A stretch of 64,000 nt of DNA from Streptococcus cristatus (lineage in GTDB: Bacteria > Bacillota > Bacilli > Lactobacillales > Streptococcaceae), in assembly GCF_003943815.1 (NCBI RefSeq), contig NZ_RJNA01000003.1, positions 6,444 to 70,443 of the forward strand, read 5' to 3'. Under the pieces are notes generated by a model. The model had not been told where the DNA came from and searched no databases. It saw only the letters and a program-made list of their open reading frames with translations. Shown here in pieces: positions 28,938 to 38,370 of the stretch. Numbering within the stretch: the first letter of the stretch is position 1; each line of letters opens with the position of its first letter. The translations under genes and the position numbers were made by a program.

Positions 28938-30107
28938 ATGGAACATAAAGAAAAAGATTTTAGTTTATCCTGGTTTTTTAGATGGTTCTTGGATAATAAG
29001 GCCATTACCGTATTTTTGGTGACTTTGCTCATCGGTTTGAACATTTTTATTCTCAGTAAAATTAGTTTTATTTTTACACCGGTGATTGAGTTTATTGGTG
29101 TGATCATGCTGCCTGTGATTTTGGCTGGCCTGCTTTACTATCTGCTTAATCCCATTGTCGATCTGATGGAGAAGCACAAGATTAACCGTGTGACTGGAAT
29201 TACAATTGTCTTTGTCTTAATTGGTATCTTGATTGTGTGGGGCTTGGCGGTTGCTATTCCTAACTTGCAGCATCAGGTAGTGAGTTTTTCAAAAAATGTT
29301 CCCGCCTATCTCAAGCAAGCCAATAAAATGATTGATGATCTTTTGACCAATCATATTTCAGACGATTTGAAGCCACAAATCGAGCAAGTTACGAATAAGC
29401 TTTCGACTCAGATCACTTCATGGGCTAGTAATTTTTCATCTAAGGCAGTCAATTGGGCCAGCAATTTGATTAGTACGGCTTCACAAATCATTGTGGCTAT
29501 TATCATCATGCCTTTTATTCTTTTCTATTTGCTGCGCGACGGGAAAAATCTCAAAGGCTATGTGGTTCAGTTCTTGCCAACGAAATTCCGCGAGTCATTT
29601 GGTCAGGTCATGACAGATGTGAATACCCAGTTGGCCAATTATGTTCGTGGTCAGGTGACCGTAGCGATTATTGTGGCCTTTATGTTTATGATTTTTTTCA
29701 AGATCATCGGCTTGCGGTACGGTGTGACTCTAGCGGTTGTGGCAGGAGTTTTGAACTTGGTGCCTTATTTGGGAAGCTTCCTTGCTATGTTGCCGGCTTT
29801 GGTTCTTGGATTGATTGCTGGTCCGATCATGCTGTTGAAAGTCATTATCGTCTTTATTGTGGAGCAGACTATTGAGGGGCGCTTCGTGTCTCCGCTGATT
29901 TTGGGAAGCCAATTAAGCATCCATCCGATTACAATTTTATTTGTTTTGCTGACTTCAGGAGCCATGTTTGGTATCTGGGGTGTCTTGCTGGGAATTCCAG
30001 CTTATGCATCAGCCAAGGTTGCCATCACAGCGCTCTTTAAGTGGTACAAGAAGGTCAGCGGTTTGTATGAAGAAAGTGTTCAAGAATTAGGAGAAGGCAG
30101 TGAGTAA
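28938..30107 (+). CDS. AI-2E family transporter (YtvI/PerM-like permease)
   Basis: The 389-residue protein has the AI-2E/UPF0118 layout: two N-terminal helices, a third with the extracytoplasmic helical region rich in Gln and Asn (about 100-185), and four or five C-terminal helices including NLVPYLGSFLA and VEQTIEGRFVSP, which are hallmark motifs. Members export small molecules or, in some cases, exchange Na+ and H+. I start it at 28938 after AAAGGAG rather than at the earlier in-frame ATG. It overlaps the TPR gene by 8 bp. Confidence 0.88.
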   Translation: MEHKEKDFSLSWFFRWFLDNKAITVFLVTLLIGLNIFILSKISFIFTPVIEFIGVIMLPVILAGLLYYLLNPIVDLMEKHKINRVTGITIVFVLIGILIVWGLAVAIPNLQHQVVSFSKNVPAYLKQANKMIDDLLTNHISDDLKPQIEQVTNKLSTQITSWASNFSSKAVNWASNLISTASQIIVAIIIMPFILFYLLRDGKNLKGYVVQFLPTKFRESFGQVMTDVNTQLANYVRGQVTVAIIVAFMFMIFFKIIGLRYGVTLAVVAGVLNLVPYLGSFLAMLPALVLGLIAGPIMLLKVIIVFIVEQTIEGRFVSPLILGSQLSIHPITILFVLLTSGAMFGIWGVLLGIPAYASAKVAITALFKWYKKVSGLYEESVQELGEGSE

Positions 30108-31329
30108 GAGTGAACAAATGTTAACAGCCCTGCAAAATCAAGATTTAGGGCAGGCTGAAAAGTATTTTGAAGAGGCTTTGAGCCAAGATACCGATCAAGA
30201 GTTGTTAGAATTAGCCGATTACTTAGAAAGTATCGGCTTTTTCCCTCAAGCCAAGCGAATTTATGAAAAATTGGCTCCGCTCTTTCCGGAATCCTATATC
30301 AGTCTGGCAACGATTGCTGCTGACGATGGTGACTTGGAAGAAGCTTTTGCCTATTTAGAGGAAATTGACTCAGAAAGTGAATGGTATGTGGCAGCTCTCT
30401 TGGCCAAGGCTGACCTCTATCAGCTAGAGGGATTGCCAGATGTGGCGCGGGAGAAATTGCTGGAAGCTACCAAACTATCGGACGAACCTTTGGTGACTTT
30501 TGGTTTGGCAGAAATTGAATTTGAATTGGAAAATTTTGTCCAGGCCATCAAGGAATATGCCCAGCTAGATAATCGCTCTATCTACGAGCAGACAGGCGTA
30601 TCTACCTATCAGCGTATCGGCCTTTGCTATGCCAGTCTGGGGAAAATCGAAGCAGCCATAGAATTTTTGGAAAAGGCTGTGGAGCTGGAATACGATGAAG
30701 AGACGGTCTATGAATTGGCAGCTATCTTATATGAGCAAGAGGAGTACCAAAAAGCTAATTTGTACTTCAAGCAGCTGGATACGATTTCGCCAGATTTTGA
30801 AGGCTATGAGTATGCCTATGCGCAGTCTCTCCATGCGGAGCATAAGACTGAGGAAGCTTTGGCAATGGCAGAGCAAGGCTTGACCAAAAATCCTTTCGAG
30901 ACTCGCCTTCTGCTCCTTGCTTCCCAACTATCTTACGAACTGCATGATGTGGAAAAATCTGAAAACTACTTGCTGGCAGCTCAGGAAAATGCAGATGATT
31001 TGGAGGAAATTGCTCTACGCCTGACCAATCTCTATCTGGAGCAGGAACGCTACGACGAGGTCTTAGCTTTTGAGGAACAAGAGCTAGACAATGTCTTGAC
31101 TCGCTGGAATCTGGCGCGTGCTTATCAAGCCTTGGAAAATCTGGAAAAAGCTGAGGAGCTGTATCAGGAACTGGCAGTTGACTTGCAGGAAAATCCTGAA
31201 TTTTTGGAAGAATATGTTTATCTCTTGCGCGAATTAGGGCGTGTGGAAGAAGCGAAAATACAGGCTGGTAAGTACCTGCGTTTGGTTCCAGATGACACTG
31301 CTATGGCAGATTTGTACGAAAGTTTGTAA
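30100..31329 (+). CDS. Tetratricopeptide repeat protein (YpiA-like)
   Basis: The 409-residue acidic protein is made almost entirely of helix-turn-helix TPR units of 34 residues, about ten of them, with no signal peptide or membrane segment, so it acts in the cytoplasm, probably as a scaffold. GTG at 30100 is the start, within the end of the AI-2E gene, with GGAGAAGG eight bases before. Similar streptococcal TPR proteins have no settled function. Co-translation with the permease is the only functional clue. Confidence 0.8.
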   Translation: MSKSEQMLTALQNQDLGQAEKYFEEALSQDTDQELLELADYLESIGFFPQAKRIYEKLAPLFPESYISLATIAADDGDLEEAFAYLEEIDSESEWYVAALLAKADLYQLEGLPDVAREKLLEATKLSDEPLVTFGLAEIEFELENFVQAIKEYAQLDNRSIYEQTGVSTYQRIGLCYASLGKIEAAIEFLEKAVELEYDEETVYELAAILYEQEEYQKANLYFKQLDTISPDFEGYEYAYAQSLHAEHKTEEALAMAEQGLTKNPFETRLLLLASQLSYELHDVEKSENYLLAAQENADDLEEIALRLTNLYLEQERYDEVLAFEEQELDNVLTRWNLARAYQALENLEKAEELYQELAVDLQENPEFLEEYVYLLRELGRVEEAKIQAGKYLRLVPDDTAMADLYESL

Positions 31330-31428
31330 AATTTTATTGAGAAAGCTCTTTTGTACTGCCTTTCGGGTATATTAGGAAGAAGATTTTCTTACTGACACGA
31401 TAGTTTGATTAAAGAAGGAGTAGAGATA

Positions 31429-31734
31429 TTGTCCCAACTGAAACGAATCCAAGAAATGGAAGAGCATTTGAATAAATACGCTCAGACGCTGGCTGCAGCT
31501 CAATCAGCTTTGGCTGAGCTGGAGGCCAGCCAGAAGCATTATATCCAGCTCCGAGATTATTACACCAGCCAAGTTTTCTTTGACGATTTGGAATTTTCCA
31601 ATCGACCAGATTTTCCTGAGGATGTGGCCTGCGGTGTTCTGAGCGAAGATGCTGTTTATGACCTGATGGGAGAGCACTTTGAAACAGCGCTGCAGCTGCT
31701 AGACCTATCCAGTGCCATGCTGAAAGAAAGGTAA
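31429..31734 (+). CDS. DUF4298 protein
   Basis: I start this 101-residue protein at TTG 31429, since AAGAAGGAG lies eight bases upstream; the frame is open 24 bases further. The protein is two long helices with a coiled-coil N-terminal half and the DYYTSQVFFDDLEFSN and VLSEDAVYDLMGEH motifs of DUF4298. The family is confined to Firmicutes and has no known role. It stands about 100 bp after the TPR gene and may be in the same transcript. Confidence 0.75.
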   Translation: MSQLKRIQEMEEHLNKYAQTLAAAQSALAELEASQKHYIQLRDYYTSQVFFDDLEFSNRPDFPEDVACGVLSEDAVYDLMGEHFETALQLLDLSSAMLKER

Positions 31735-31894
31735 AGGTCTAGGAGGATTTTTGAAATAAAATGCCTTCTGTCGAAAAGCTAGAGCACAGAATAAGGGTAA
31801 CTTAAAAAGTCAGAACTGTAGTAAAACCTAAACAAAGTTCGACCAACTATTGACATTATTAAAGGACATAAGATTAGCAGAAAGGCGGATGAGC

Positions 31895-32644
31895 ATGCGC
31901 GACAATCATCTTCATACTTATTTTTCCTATGATTCTGAGGCGGATTTTTCTGACTATCTGGACCATTATGAGGGCGAGATTGTCACCACGGAGCATTATG
32001 ATTTGTCCAATCCTTACCCTTACCAAGCTTCCTCGCCCCATGATGATGTGCCTGACTATGCGGCCTATTCGGCAAAAATAGCAGAGCTGAACCAGCAATA
32101 TGGCAACCGCATCAAAAAGGGCATTGAAATTGGCTATTATGCTCCGCGTAAGGACGATATTTTAGCTTTCCTAGCCGACAAGGAATACGACATCAAGCTC
32201 TTATCTGTTCATCATAATGGTAGTTTTGACTATCTGGAGGAGCCTGTCTTGCAGCTGGACAAGATGGAGCTGATTCCCCGCTATCTGAGAGAGCTAGAAG
32301 AGGCTATCGAGGCTGTTCCAGCAGATGTTCTAGCGCATTTCGACTACGGTTTCCGCAAATTCGAGCTTACTGTAGAAGAGTTGAAAACTTTTGAATCGCA
32401 GCTGCGACAGCTTTTTCAAAAGATGATTGATCATGATCTGGCCTTTGAACTCAACTGCAAGTCTATGTATCTCTACGGTCATGAAGATCTCTATATCTAC
32501 GCTCTTGGTCTTGTCAAGGAGCTTGGTGGTCAGCGCTTTTCAGTGGGATCAGACGGCCACAAGCTGGAACATTTTCGCTTGAAGTTTGACCAAGTGGCTC
32601 AAATCCTCGCTGATGTCGGTATTGAGGAAAGCCAGCTGATTTAA
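31895..32644 (+). CDS. PHP-domain phosphoesterase (HisJ-like)
   Basis: The 249-residue protein opens with DNHLHTYFSYDS, the metal-binding HxH of PHP domains, and keeps GIEIGYY (near 91), LSVHHNG (near 111), AHFDYG (near 148) and GSDGHKLE (near 223), giving a complete trinuclear metal site. It resembles histidinol phosphatases of the HisJ/HisK type, yet no histidine genes are near, so substrate is open. The start at 31895 follows AAAGGCGG; an ATG six bases upstream and an open frame back to 31850 are alternatives. Confidence 0.8.
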   Translation: MRDNHLHTYFSYDSEADFSDYLDHYEGEIVTTEHYDLSNPYPYQASSPHDDVPDYAAYSAKIAELNQQYGNRIKKGIEIGYYAPRKDDILAFLADKEYDIKLLSVHHNGSFDYLEEPVLQLDKMELIPRYLRELEEAIEAVPADVLAHFDYGFRKFELTVEELKTFESQLRQLFQKMIDHDLAFELNCKSMYLYGHEDLYIYALGLVKELGGQRFSVGSDGHKLEHFRLKFDQVAQILADVGIEESQLI

Positions 32645-32685
32645 GGCTACCGTGCGTTTTTTCAAACTTCTATTAAACGATTTTT

Positions 32686-32713
32686 TTGAATTTCGACCAG
32701 AATATGATATACT
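32686..32713 (+). promoter_or_regulatory. Promoter of budA
   Basis: TTGAAT (32686-32691), 16 bp, and an extended -10 TGATATACT ending at 32713. Confidence 0.7.
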
Positions 32714-32758
32714 TAATTATCTTAGAAAATACAGAAGTTTATTGATATAGGAGAAAAA

Positions 32759-33478
32759 ATGGCAGAGCCAGTGAAATTATTTCAGTATAATACCCTAGGA
32801 GCTTTGATGGCTGGACTTTATGGTGGGAGCATGACGATTGGGGAGCTCCTGAAATACGGCGATTTAGGGATTGGTACACTGGATTCCATTGATGGGGAGT
32901 TGATTGTTCTTGATGGCAAGGCCTATCAGGCTAAGGGATCTGGCAATGTGCCTGAAGTTGTTGAAGTTTCAGATGATGTAACAGTGCCCTACGCTGCGGT
33001 TGTTCCACATCAAGCGGAGGTCATTTTCCGCCAACGCTTCGAAATGACAGATGAAGAGCTGGAAAAGCGAATTGAATCCTATTACGATGGGGAAAATCTA
33101 TTCCGCTCCATCAAGATTCATGGAGAATTTTCCCACATGCATGTGCGAATGATTCCAAAATCAACCTCAGAGAAAAAGTTTGCTGAAGTAGCCGTAAGTC
33201 AGCCTGAGTACCATGCGGATAATGTCTCCGGCACCATAGTTGGTTTTTGGACACCCGAAATTTTCCACGGTGTCAGTGTAGCCGGCTATCATCTTCACTT
33301 TATTTCAGACGACCATACCTTTGGTGGTCACGTTATGGACTTTGTTATCAAGGAAGGGATTGTGGAGCTAGGTGCTGTCGATCAGTTGGATCAACGTTTC
33401 CCAGTTCAAGACCGTAAGTTCCTCTTTGCAAAATTCAATGTCGATGAAGTAAGATCGGACATGGATAAGGTTGAGTAG
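32759..33478 (+). CDS. budA: Alpha-acetolactate decarboxylase
   Basis: The 239-residue enzyme turns acetolactate into acetoin, a neutral end product that spares the cell acid. The zinc ligands are in GYHLHFISDDHTFGGHVMDF (His, His, His) and the family motif GNVPEV lies near 62. TAGGAGAAAAA precedes the ATG. It is a single gene; acetolactate synthase is not in the window. Confidence 0.94.
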   Translation: MAEPVKLFQYNTLGALMAGLYGGSMTIGELLKYGDLGIGTLDSIDGELIVLDGKAYQAKGSGNVPEVVEVSDDVTVPYAAVVPHQAEVIFRQRFEMTDEELEKRIESYYDGENLFRSIKIHGEFSHMHVRMIPKSTSEKKFAEVAVSQPEYHADNVSGTIVGFWTPEIFHGVSVAGYHLHFISDDHTFGGHVMDFVIKEGIVELGAVDQLDQRFPVQDRKFLFAKFNVDEVRSDMDKVE

Positions 33479-33579
33479 CCAATTACTGTGACAATTGTCT
33501 ACTTCTGATAAAAAAAGGGGCTAGGAATCTGCGGTCCCAACCTCTGAAAGATAAGTAGAGTTTTAAATTTAGTAAGTTT

Positions 33580-33605
33580 GAGGAGCCTCGGCTCCTCTTT
33601 TGTTT
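33580..33605 (+). terminator. Terminator downstream of budA
   Basis: GAGGAGC and GCTCCTC form a 7-bp stem with a 4-base loop, followed by TTTTGTTTTT. It is 100 bp past budA; the interval contains a second possible hairpin (GGGGCTAGG near 33517). Confidence 0.7.
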
Positions 33606-33645
33606 TTCAATATCCGCCAAATCGATATTTTAGAAACTGATTAGT

Positions 33646-35295
33646 TTACATTTTCATGCTTTTAATCTTTTCTTCATCTGGTGTGACGCGCAGGGTTTTC
33701 TGGCCTGTATAGGTGACAAATCCGGGCTTGCCACCAGTGGGCTTGTTGAGTTTTTTAGCCTCAATCATGTCCACTTGGACTAGATTGGAGAGTCTGGCTT
33801 TGGAGAAGTAGGCTGCTAGCTCGGCAGCATCTGTCTTAACTTCATCGCTAGGCTGAAGATTGCCTGTGATGACCACATGGCTACCTGGGATATCCTTGGC
33901 GTGGAACCAAAGCTCGTCTTTCTTGGCGATCTTAAACGTCAGCTCATCATTTTGTAGATTGTTGCGACCAACTAGGATAATGGTTTGACCATCTGTTGCC
34001 AGATATTTCTCCGGTTTCTGCCTTTTCTGGATTTTCTCTCTCTGGCGGCGGCGGATAAAGCCAGTCTGGATAAGTTCCTCTCGGATTTCCGCGATTTCAG
34101 TTAGACTAGCCTGAGCAAGGGCGGTTTCCACGCTCTCTAGATAGAGAATTGTAGCCCGAGTCTCCTCAATCAAACTGGTCAGATGTTTGACGGCTTCCTT
34201 GAGCTTCTGGTAACGTTTGAAATAGCGCTGGGCATTTTGGTTTGGTGTCAGGGCCTTGTCAAGTGCGATGATAATCTTCTCACCTGTGTAGTAATTGTCC
34301 AGCTCTACCTGATCCCGATCGTTGGGCACCTGATGGAGAAAGGTGGTCAAGAGTTCCCCTTTTTGACGGAATTCCTCTGCATTCTCCGTTGCTAGGAGCT
34401 CTTCCTCCTGCTTGCCCAGCTTTTTACGGTTCTTGTCCAACTCATTTTCTACTCGGCGAATCAGTTCGCTGGCCTGTTGGTTGACCCGATCACGCTCAGC
34501 CTTGTCCTTATAGAAAGTGTCCAAAAGCTCGGATAGACTGGACATTTGGGTCTTGCTGTCGGAAAATAGCAGAGCAGAGAAGGATTTTTCGGTCAGGCTA
34601 GGCTGAGTTGGACTGGCAAAAAATGCTCGGAAGGTTTTGAGCTTGTCGGCCGTCAGACGGCCTCTGAGTTCGGTAGCTGTATCCCGACCCAAGCCCTGAA
34701 ACATTTGCTGCAGGCGTTTGGGTTCTATGTCTTCAGTATGCAGGATTTCAAAGAGCTTTTCATCACCCACAGTGAAAGGATTGAGACTGCCTGTCTGAGG
34801 CGGTGTGACATAAGTTGAGCCCGGTAGGATAGTTCGATAGCTATTCTGCGAAAATCCGACGTGTTTGATGGCTTCAATAATCTTACCGCTAGCCTTGTCC
34901 AAGAGAATGATATTGCTGTGCTTGCCCATGATTTCGATGATCAAAGTCACAGCCACGCTATCGCCGATTTCGTTCTTATTGGAGACGCTGATTTCCAAAA
35001 TTCGGTCATTGTCCACCTGCTGGATTGCTTCAATGACGGCGCCTTGCAGGTATTTGCGCATGACCATGATAAAGGTATTGGGAACGGCTGGATTTTCAAA
35101 AGTAGTCTCTGTCAGCTGGACGCGCCCAAAGACTGAGTGGGCTGACAGGAGCAGTTTGTGGCTTTTGCGATTGCTGCGAATCTGTAAAACCAGCTCCTGT
35201 TCAAAAGGTTGATTAATCTTTTGGATGCGGCCGCCCAGCAATTCGCGGCGGAGCTCCTCTGTCATGTGGTGTAAAAAAAATCCGTCGAAAGACAT
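33646..35295 (-). CDS. rqcH: RqcH (NFACT/FbpA-type ribosome quality control factor)
   Basis: The 549-residue protein has the NFACT-N domain from residue 1 (MSFDGFFLHHMTEELRRELL), a central helical coiled-coil region (about 270-410) and the C-terminal NFACT-R domain with DELWFHAKDIPGSHVVI. Bacterial RqcH binds split 50S subunits and adds alanine tails to stalled peptides; the same family was earlier described as fibronectin-binding FbpA/PavA in streptococci. AAGGAGAAAAG lies before the start. It is divergent from trpX and convergent with budA. Confidence 0.94.
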   Translation of the reverse strand: MSFDGFFLHHMTEELRRELLGGRIQKINQPFEQELVLQIRSNRKSHKLLLSAHSVFGRVQLTETTFENPAVPNTFIMVMRKYLQGAVIEAIQQVDNDRILEISVSNKNEIGDSVAVTLIIEIMGKHSNIILLDKASGKIIEAIKHVGFSQNSYRTILPGSTYVTPPQTGSLNPFTVGDEKLFEILHTEDIEPKRLQQMFQGLGRDTATELRGRLTADKLKTFRAFFASPTQPSLTEKSFSALLFSDSKTQMSSLSELLDTFYKDKAERDRVNQQASELIRRVENELDKNRKKLGKQEEELLATENAEEFRQKGELLTTFLHQVPNDRDQVELDNYYTGEKIIIALDKALTPNQNAQRYFKRYQKLKEAVKHLTSLIEETRATILYLESVETALAQASLTEIAEIREELIQTGFIRRRQREKIQKRQKPEKYLATDGQTIILVGRNNLQNDELTFKIAKKDELWFHAKDIPGSHVVITGNLQPSDEVKTDAAELAAYFSKARLSNLVQVDMIEAKKLNKPTGGKPGFVTYTGQKTLRVTPDEEKIKSMKM

Positions 35296-35444
35296 GCTTT
35301 TCTCCTTGAAAGTTGCTAAAGAAGATTATAACAAAAAACCAAGCCAAAAGCTTCTAAAGTCTCATTAAAAAGAAATTTATTTTTTGTCAATGATTATCGC
35401 TATAAGTAAAAAGCGAACATTTTATAAAAATTTTCAAAAAAGCC

Positions 35445-35473
35445 TTGACATCCCTTCAGGAAAAATTTACAAT
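35445..35473 (+). promoter_or_regulatory. Promoter of the trpX T-box transcript
   Basis: A perfect TTGACA (35445-35450), 17 bp, and TACAAT (35468-35473). Confidence 0.85.
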
Positions 35474-35479
35474 ATAGGA

Positions 35480-35730
35480 AATTAGAAAAGTAGTAGATGA
35501 ATTTGTTTTTAGCGAGCTTGTGGTTGGTGGAAATGAGCAGCAAATCTTTACGAAATTGGGCTAATTGATAAAATGAATTTGAAACAATAAGAATTCGGTA
35601 GGCACACCTTACAGTGCAGCTTGTTTGATGACAAGACAGAGATATGGAGAAAGACTAGCTATTTTTCCATAATTGAGGTGGCACCGCGATTTACGTCCTC
35701 ACACAGAATACCTGTGTGAGGATTTTTTGT
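35480..35730 (+). promoter_or_regulatory. T-box riboswitch upstream of trpX (probably tRNA-Trp)
   Basis: The T-box motif GAGGTGGCACCGCG is at 35675-35688, followed by a terminator hairpin TCCTCACACAG/CTGTGTGAGGA (35696-35722) and a T-tract. About 190 bases of leader precede, long enough for Stem I. A TGG at 35557-35559 followed by G is a candidate Trp specifier, but I have not been able to fold Stem I with certainty. Uncharged tRNA should favour the antiterminator and switch trpX on. Confidence 0.88.
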
Positions 35731-35762
35731 TGCTTATTATAAAAAAATAAGGAGAATTGCCC

Positions 35763-35786
35763 ATGTTTAAACGATGGCGTCCCTAG
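35763..35786 (+). other. Seven-codon mini-ORF with a Trp codon
   Basis: ATG to TAG encodes MFKRWRP. AAGGAG sits eight bases upstream, which is a better ribosome site than most in this window. It lies between the T-box terminator and trpX. It could be a chance match, or a leader peptide that makes trpX translation sensitive to Trp-tRNA. Confidence 0.3.
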
Positions 35787-35830
35787 GGATTGAATAGCAA
35801 AAAAATGAAATAAAGAAATGGAGAAAAAAT

Positions 35831-36838
35831 ATGAAAAATAAACGTTTAATGACTATTTTAGGCCTTCTGGCTGTTTTGGTAATCGGTGGGATGGCTTATT
35901 CCAGCTTGAGTGGAAAGAGCAACGGATCTAAGACTGGCGACGATAGTAAGACAGTCAAGGTTGGTGTCTTGCAGTATGTCAGCCACCCTTCGCTTGATTT
36001 GATTTACAAGGGGATTCAAGACGGTCTAGCTGAGGAAGGCTACAAGGGCGACAAGATTAAGATTGACTTTATGAATGCCGAGGGAGATCAGAGCAAAGTC
36101 TCTACCATGAGTAAGCAACTGGTGTCCAATGACAATGATGTGCTGATTGGGATTGCGACTCCGTCTGCGCAAGGCTTGGCTGCGGCTACTAAGGACAAGC
36201 CTATCGTCATGGGAGCTATCACAGATCCAGTCGGAGCAAACCTAGTGAGAAATCTGGATAAGCCAGGTGGTAATATCACAGGTGTTTCTGACCACAATCC
36301 AGCTAAGCAACAACTAGAGTTGATTAAAAAATTAACGCCAAATGTAAAAACAATCGGTGCCCTTTATTCTAGTAGTGAAGACAACTCCAAAGCTCAGGTA
36401 GAAGAGTTCAAAAAATTGGCTGAAGAGGCAGGCTTCAAGGTAGAGGAATATTCTGTTCCTTCAACCAATGAAATTGCATCAACCATGAATGTCATGACTG
36501 GTAAGGTTGATGCTATCTGGATTCCAATTGACAATACCATTGCGTCAGCATTTGCGACAGTTGTATCCAGCAATAAAGAAGCTAAGAAACCGATTTATCC
36601 AAGTGCGACAGCCATGGTAGAAGAAGGCGGTCTTGCCTCTGTCGTTGTAGACCAGTATGACCTCGGTGTTGCGACAGGTAAAATGGCTGCTAAAGTCCTT
36701 AAAGGTGCCAAGCCTGCTGATACTGCAGTAGATATTTTTGATAAAGGTAAATCTGTTATCAATACTAAAAATGCCAAAGAACTGGGTATCACTGTACCAG
36801 AAGATGCTCTCAAAGAAGCAGGACAAGTGATTAAATAG
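35831..36838 (+). CDS. trpX: TrpX-type ABC substrate-binding protein
   Basis: The 335-residue protein has one N-terminal membrane helix (about 7-27) with no lipobox cysteine, so it is anchored by an uncleaved helix or secreted. The rest is an ABC_sub_bind domain (VGVLQYVSHPSLDLIYKG, then a two-lobed fold) of the family that binds tryptophan in streptococci. The permease (trpY) and ATPase (trpZ) that usually follow are missing: a terminator comes next and then pheS. T-box control supports an amino-acid role. The partner transporter must lie elsewhere or be lost. Confidence 0.85.
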   Translation: MKNKRLMTILGLLAVLVIGGMAYSSLSGKSNGSKTGDDSKTVKVGVLQYVSHPSLDLIYKGIQDGLAEEGYKGDKIKIDFMNAEGDQSKVSTMSKQLVSNDNDVLIGIATPSAQGLAAATKDKPIVMGAITDPVGANLVRNLDKPGGNITGVSDHNPAKQQLELIKKLTPNVKTIGALYSSSEDNSKAQVEEFKKLAEEAGFKVEEYSVPSTNEIASTMNVMTGKVDAIWIPIDNTIASAFATVVSSNKEAKKPIYPSATAMVEEGGLASVVVDQYDLGVATGKMAAKVLKGAKPADTAVDIFDKGKSVINTKNAKELGITVPEDALKEAGQVIK

Positions 36839-36850
36839 AAAGAAAGGAAG

Positions 36851-36880
36851 GAAGTCTGTTGCTCAACGGACTTCTTTTTC
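36851..36880 (+). terminator. Terminator after trpX
   Basis: GAAGTCTGTT and AACGGACTTC form a 10-bp stem with one wobble, then TTTTTCTTCTT. Confidence 0.85.
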
Positions 36881-36904
36881 TTCTTGTAAATTCTATAACT
36901 GAGC

Positions 36905-36933
36905 TTGCGAAATGTTTAGAAATCTGTTAGAAT
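36905..36933 (+). promoter_or_regulatory. Promoter of the pheS leader
   Basis: TTGCGA (36905-36910), 17 bp, and extended -10 TGTTAGAAT ending at 36933. A TATAAT at 36938-36943 is an alternative. Confidence 0.55.
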
Positions 36934-36944
36934 GAATTATAATT

Positions 36945-37146
36945 GAATAGCAATCCGCAAGACCAGTAACCTAGGGGAAGTTTGACAGGGAGGGGAGCCA
37001 GCGACTGAGAGCTCTCTAGATGAAAGCTAGGCGAATTCACTTGCTTTAGGATTGGTAATTAAGGTCTGGCTTGCCAGATAAAAAACGGATGGTACCGCGT
37101 GTCAACGCTCCGCTTCGGTGTGAGTGAGACCGCGGTTTTTATTTTT
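36945..37146 (+). promoter_or_regulatory. T-box riboswitch of pheS (tRNA-Phe)
   Basis: GGATGGTACCGCG (37087-37099) is the T-box. A terminator ACCGCG/CGCGGT with an inner CGCTC/GAGTG helix and T-tract ends at 37146. In Stem I the sequence GCGAATTCAC has TTC (37036-37038) directly after GAA and before a purine, the place of a specifier codon, so the tRNA sensed is Phe (UUC), in agreement with the gene it controls. Confidence 0.9.
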
Positions 37147-37155
37147 GGAGGAACT

Positions 37156-38202
37156 ATGTCAACAATTGAAGAACGATTGCAGAGTCTGCGTGAGGAAACT
37201 TTAGCCCAATTGCAGACCATTACTCTGGAAAATGCTAAGGATATGCAGGAGCTGAAAGTATCTGTCCTAGGGAAAAAAGGAAGTCTTACTGAGATTCTCA
37301 AAGGGATGAAGGATGTTTCCGCTGAGATGCGTCCTATTATCGGGAAGCACGTTAATGAAGCACGAGATGTGCTGAATGCAGCCTTTGAAGAAGCAGCTCA
37401 AATCTTGGAAGAGCAGAAAGTTGCAGCCCAGCTGGCCAATGACGCCTTGGATGTAACCCTGCCTGGACGTAAGATTCCGGCTGGAAATCGCCATATCTTG
37501 ACCCAAACGAGTGAAGAAATCGAAGATATCTTTATCGGTATGGGCTATCAGGTCGTGGATGGTTTCGAAGTTGAGTCAGACTACTACAACTTTGAGCGGA
37601 TGAACCTGCCTAAAGACCACCCTGCGCGGGATATGCAGGATACCTTCTACATCACAGAAGAGATCCTCTTACGTACTCACACTTCTCCTGTCCAGGCTCG
37701 TGCGATGGATGCCCATGACTTTAGCCAAGGGCCACTCAAGATGATCTCTCCGGGACGTGTTTTCCGTCGTGATACAGACGATGCGACTCACTCTCACCAG
37801 TTTCACCAGATTGAAGGTCTGGTCGTAGGGGAAAATATCTCTATGGCTGATTTGCAAGGAACCTTGCAGCTGATTATTCAAAAAATGTTTGGTGCGGATC
37901 GTAAGATTCGTCTGCGCCCATCTTACTTCCCATTTACAGAACCATCTGTCGAAGTGGATGTATCTTGCTTTAAGTGTGATGGTGCCGGCTGTAATGTCTG
38001 CAAGAAGACTGGCTGGATCGAAATCATGGGAGCTGGAATGGTGCACCCAAGTGTCTTGGAAATGAGTGGCATTGATTCAGAGAAATATTCTGGCTTTGCC
38101 TTTGGTCTCGGTCAGGAACGGGTGGCTATGCTTCGCTATGGTATCAACGATATCCGTGGCTTCTACCAAGGCGATGTACGTTTTTCACAGCAGTTTAAGT
38201 AA
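37156..38202 (+). CDS. pheS: Phenylalanyl-tRNA synthetase alpha subunit
   Basis: The 348-residue protein has the N-terminal coiled coil (about 1-90) and the class II catalytic domain with motif 2 ([19 protein letters not shown]) and motif 3 ([18 protein letters not shown]). It pairs with PheT as a heterotetramer. The ATG at 37156 follows TTTGGAGG; the frame is open into the T-box terminator but the extra residues are not coding. A GNAT gene sits between pheS and pheT. Confidence 0.97.
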   Translation: MSTIEERLQSLREETLAQLQTITLENAKDMQELKVSVLGKKGSLTEILKGMKDVSAEMRPIIGKHVNEARDVLNAAFEEAAQILEEQKVAAQLANDALDVTLPGRKIPAGNRHILTQTSEEIEDIFIGMGYQVVDGFEVESDYYNFERMNLPKDHPARDMQDTFYITEEILLRTHTSPVQARAMDAHDFSQGPLKMISPGRVFRRDTDDATHSHQFHQIEGLVVGENISMADLQGTLQLIIQKMFGADRKIRLRPSYFPFTEPSVEVDVSCFKCDGAGCNVCKKTGWIEIMGAGMVHPSVLEMSGIDSEKYSGFAFGLGQERVAMLRYGINDIRGFYQGDVRFSQQFK

Positions 38203-38370
38203 GAAGTCAGTAGAATAGAACTTATTTTGAACAATCCCATCACGAAAAGCCTGATTAGCAATGTTTGCGGACTTGAAATGCGTGGGAAAGAGGCTCATCA
38301 GTATACTAGCTTATAAGACAATTTTAGCTAGGAATATCGCTCACAGCCGCTTCTGAGAAAGGAGTGCCCT

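Noticed and set aside
35386-35404. Fur/PerR-like sequence AATGATTATC between rqcH and trpX
   Set aside because: Only about 14 of 19 positions fit the box, it is upstream of both promoters at no typical distance, and neither gene is an iron or peroxide gene.
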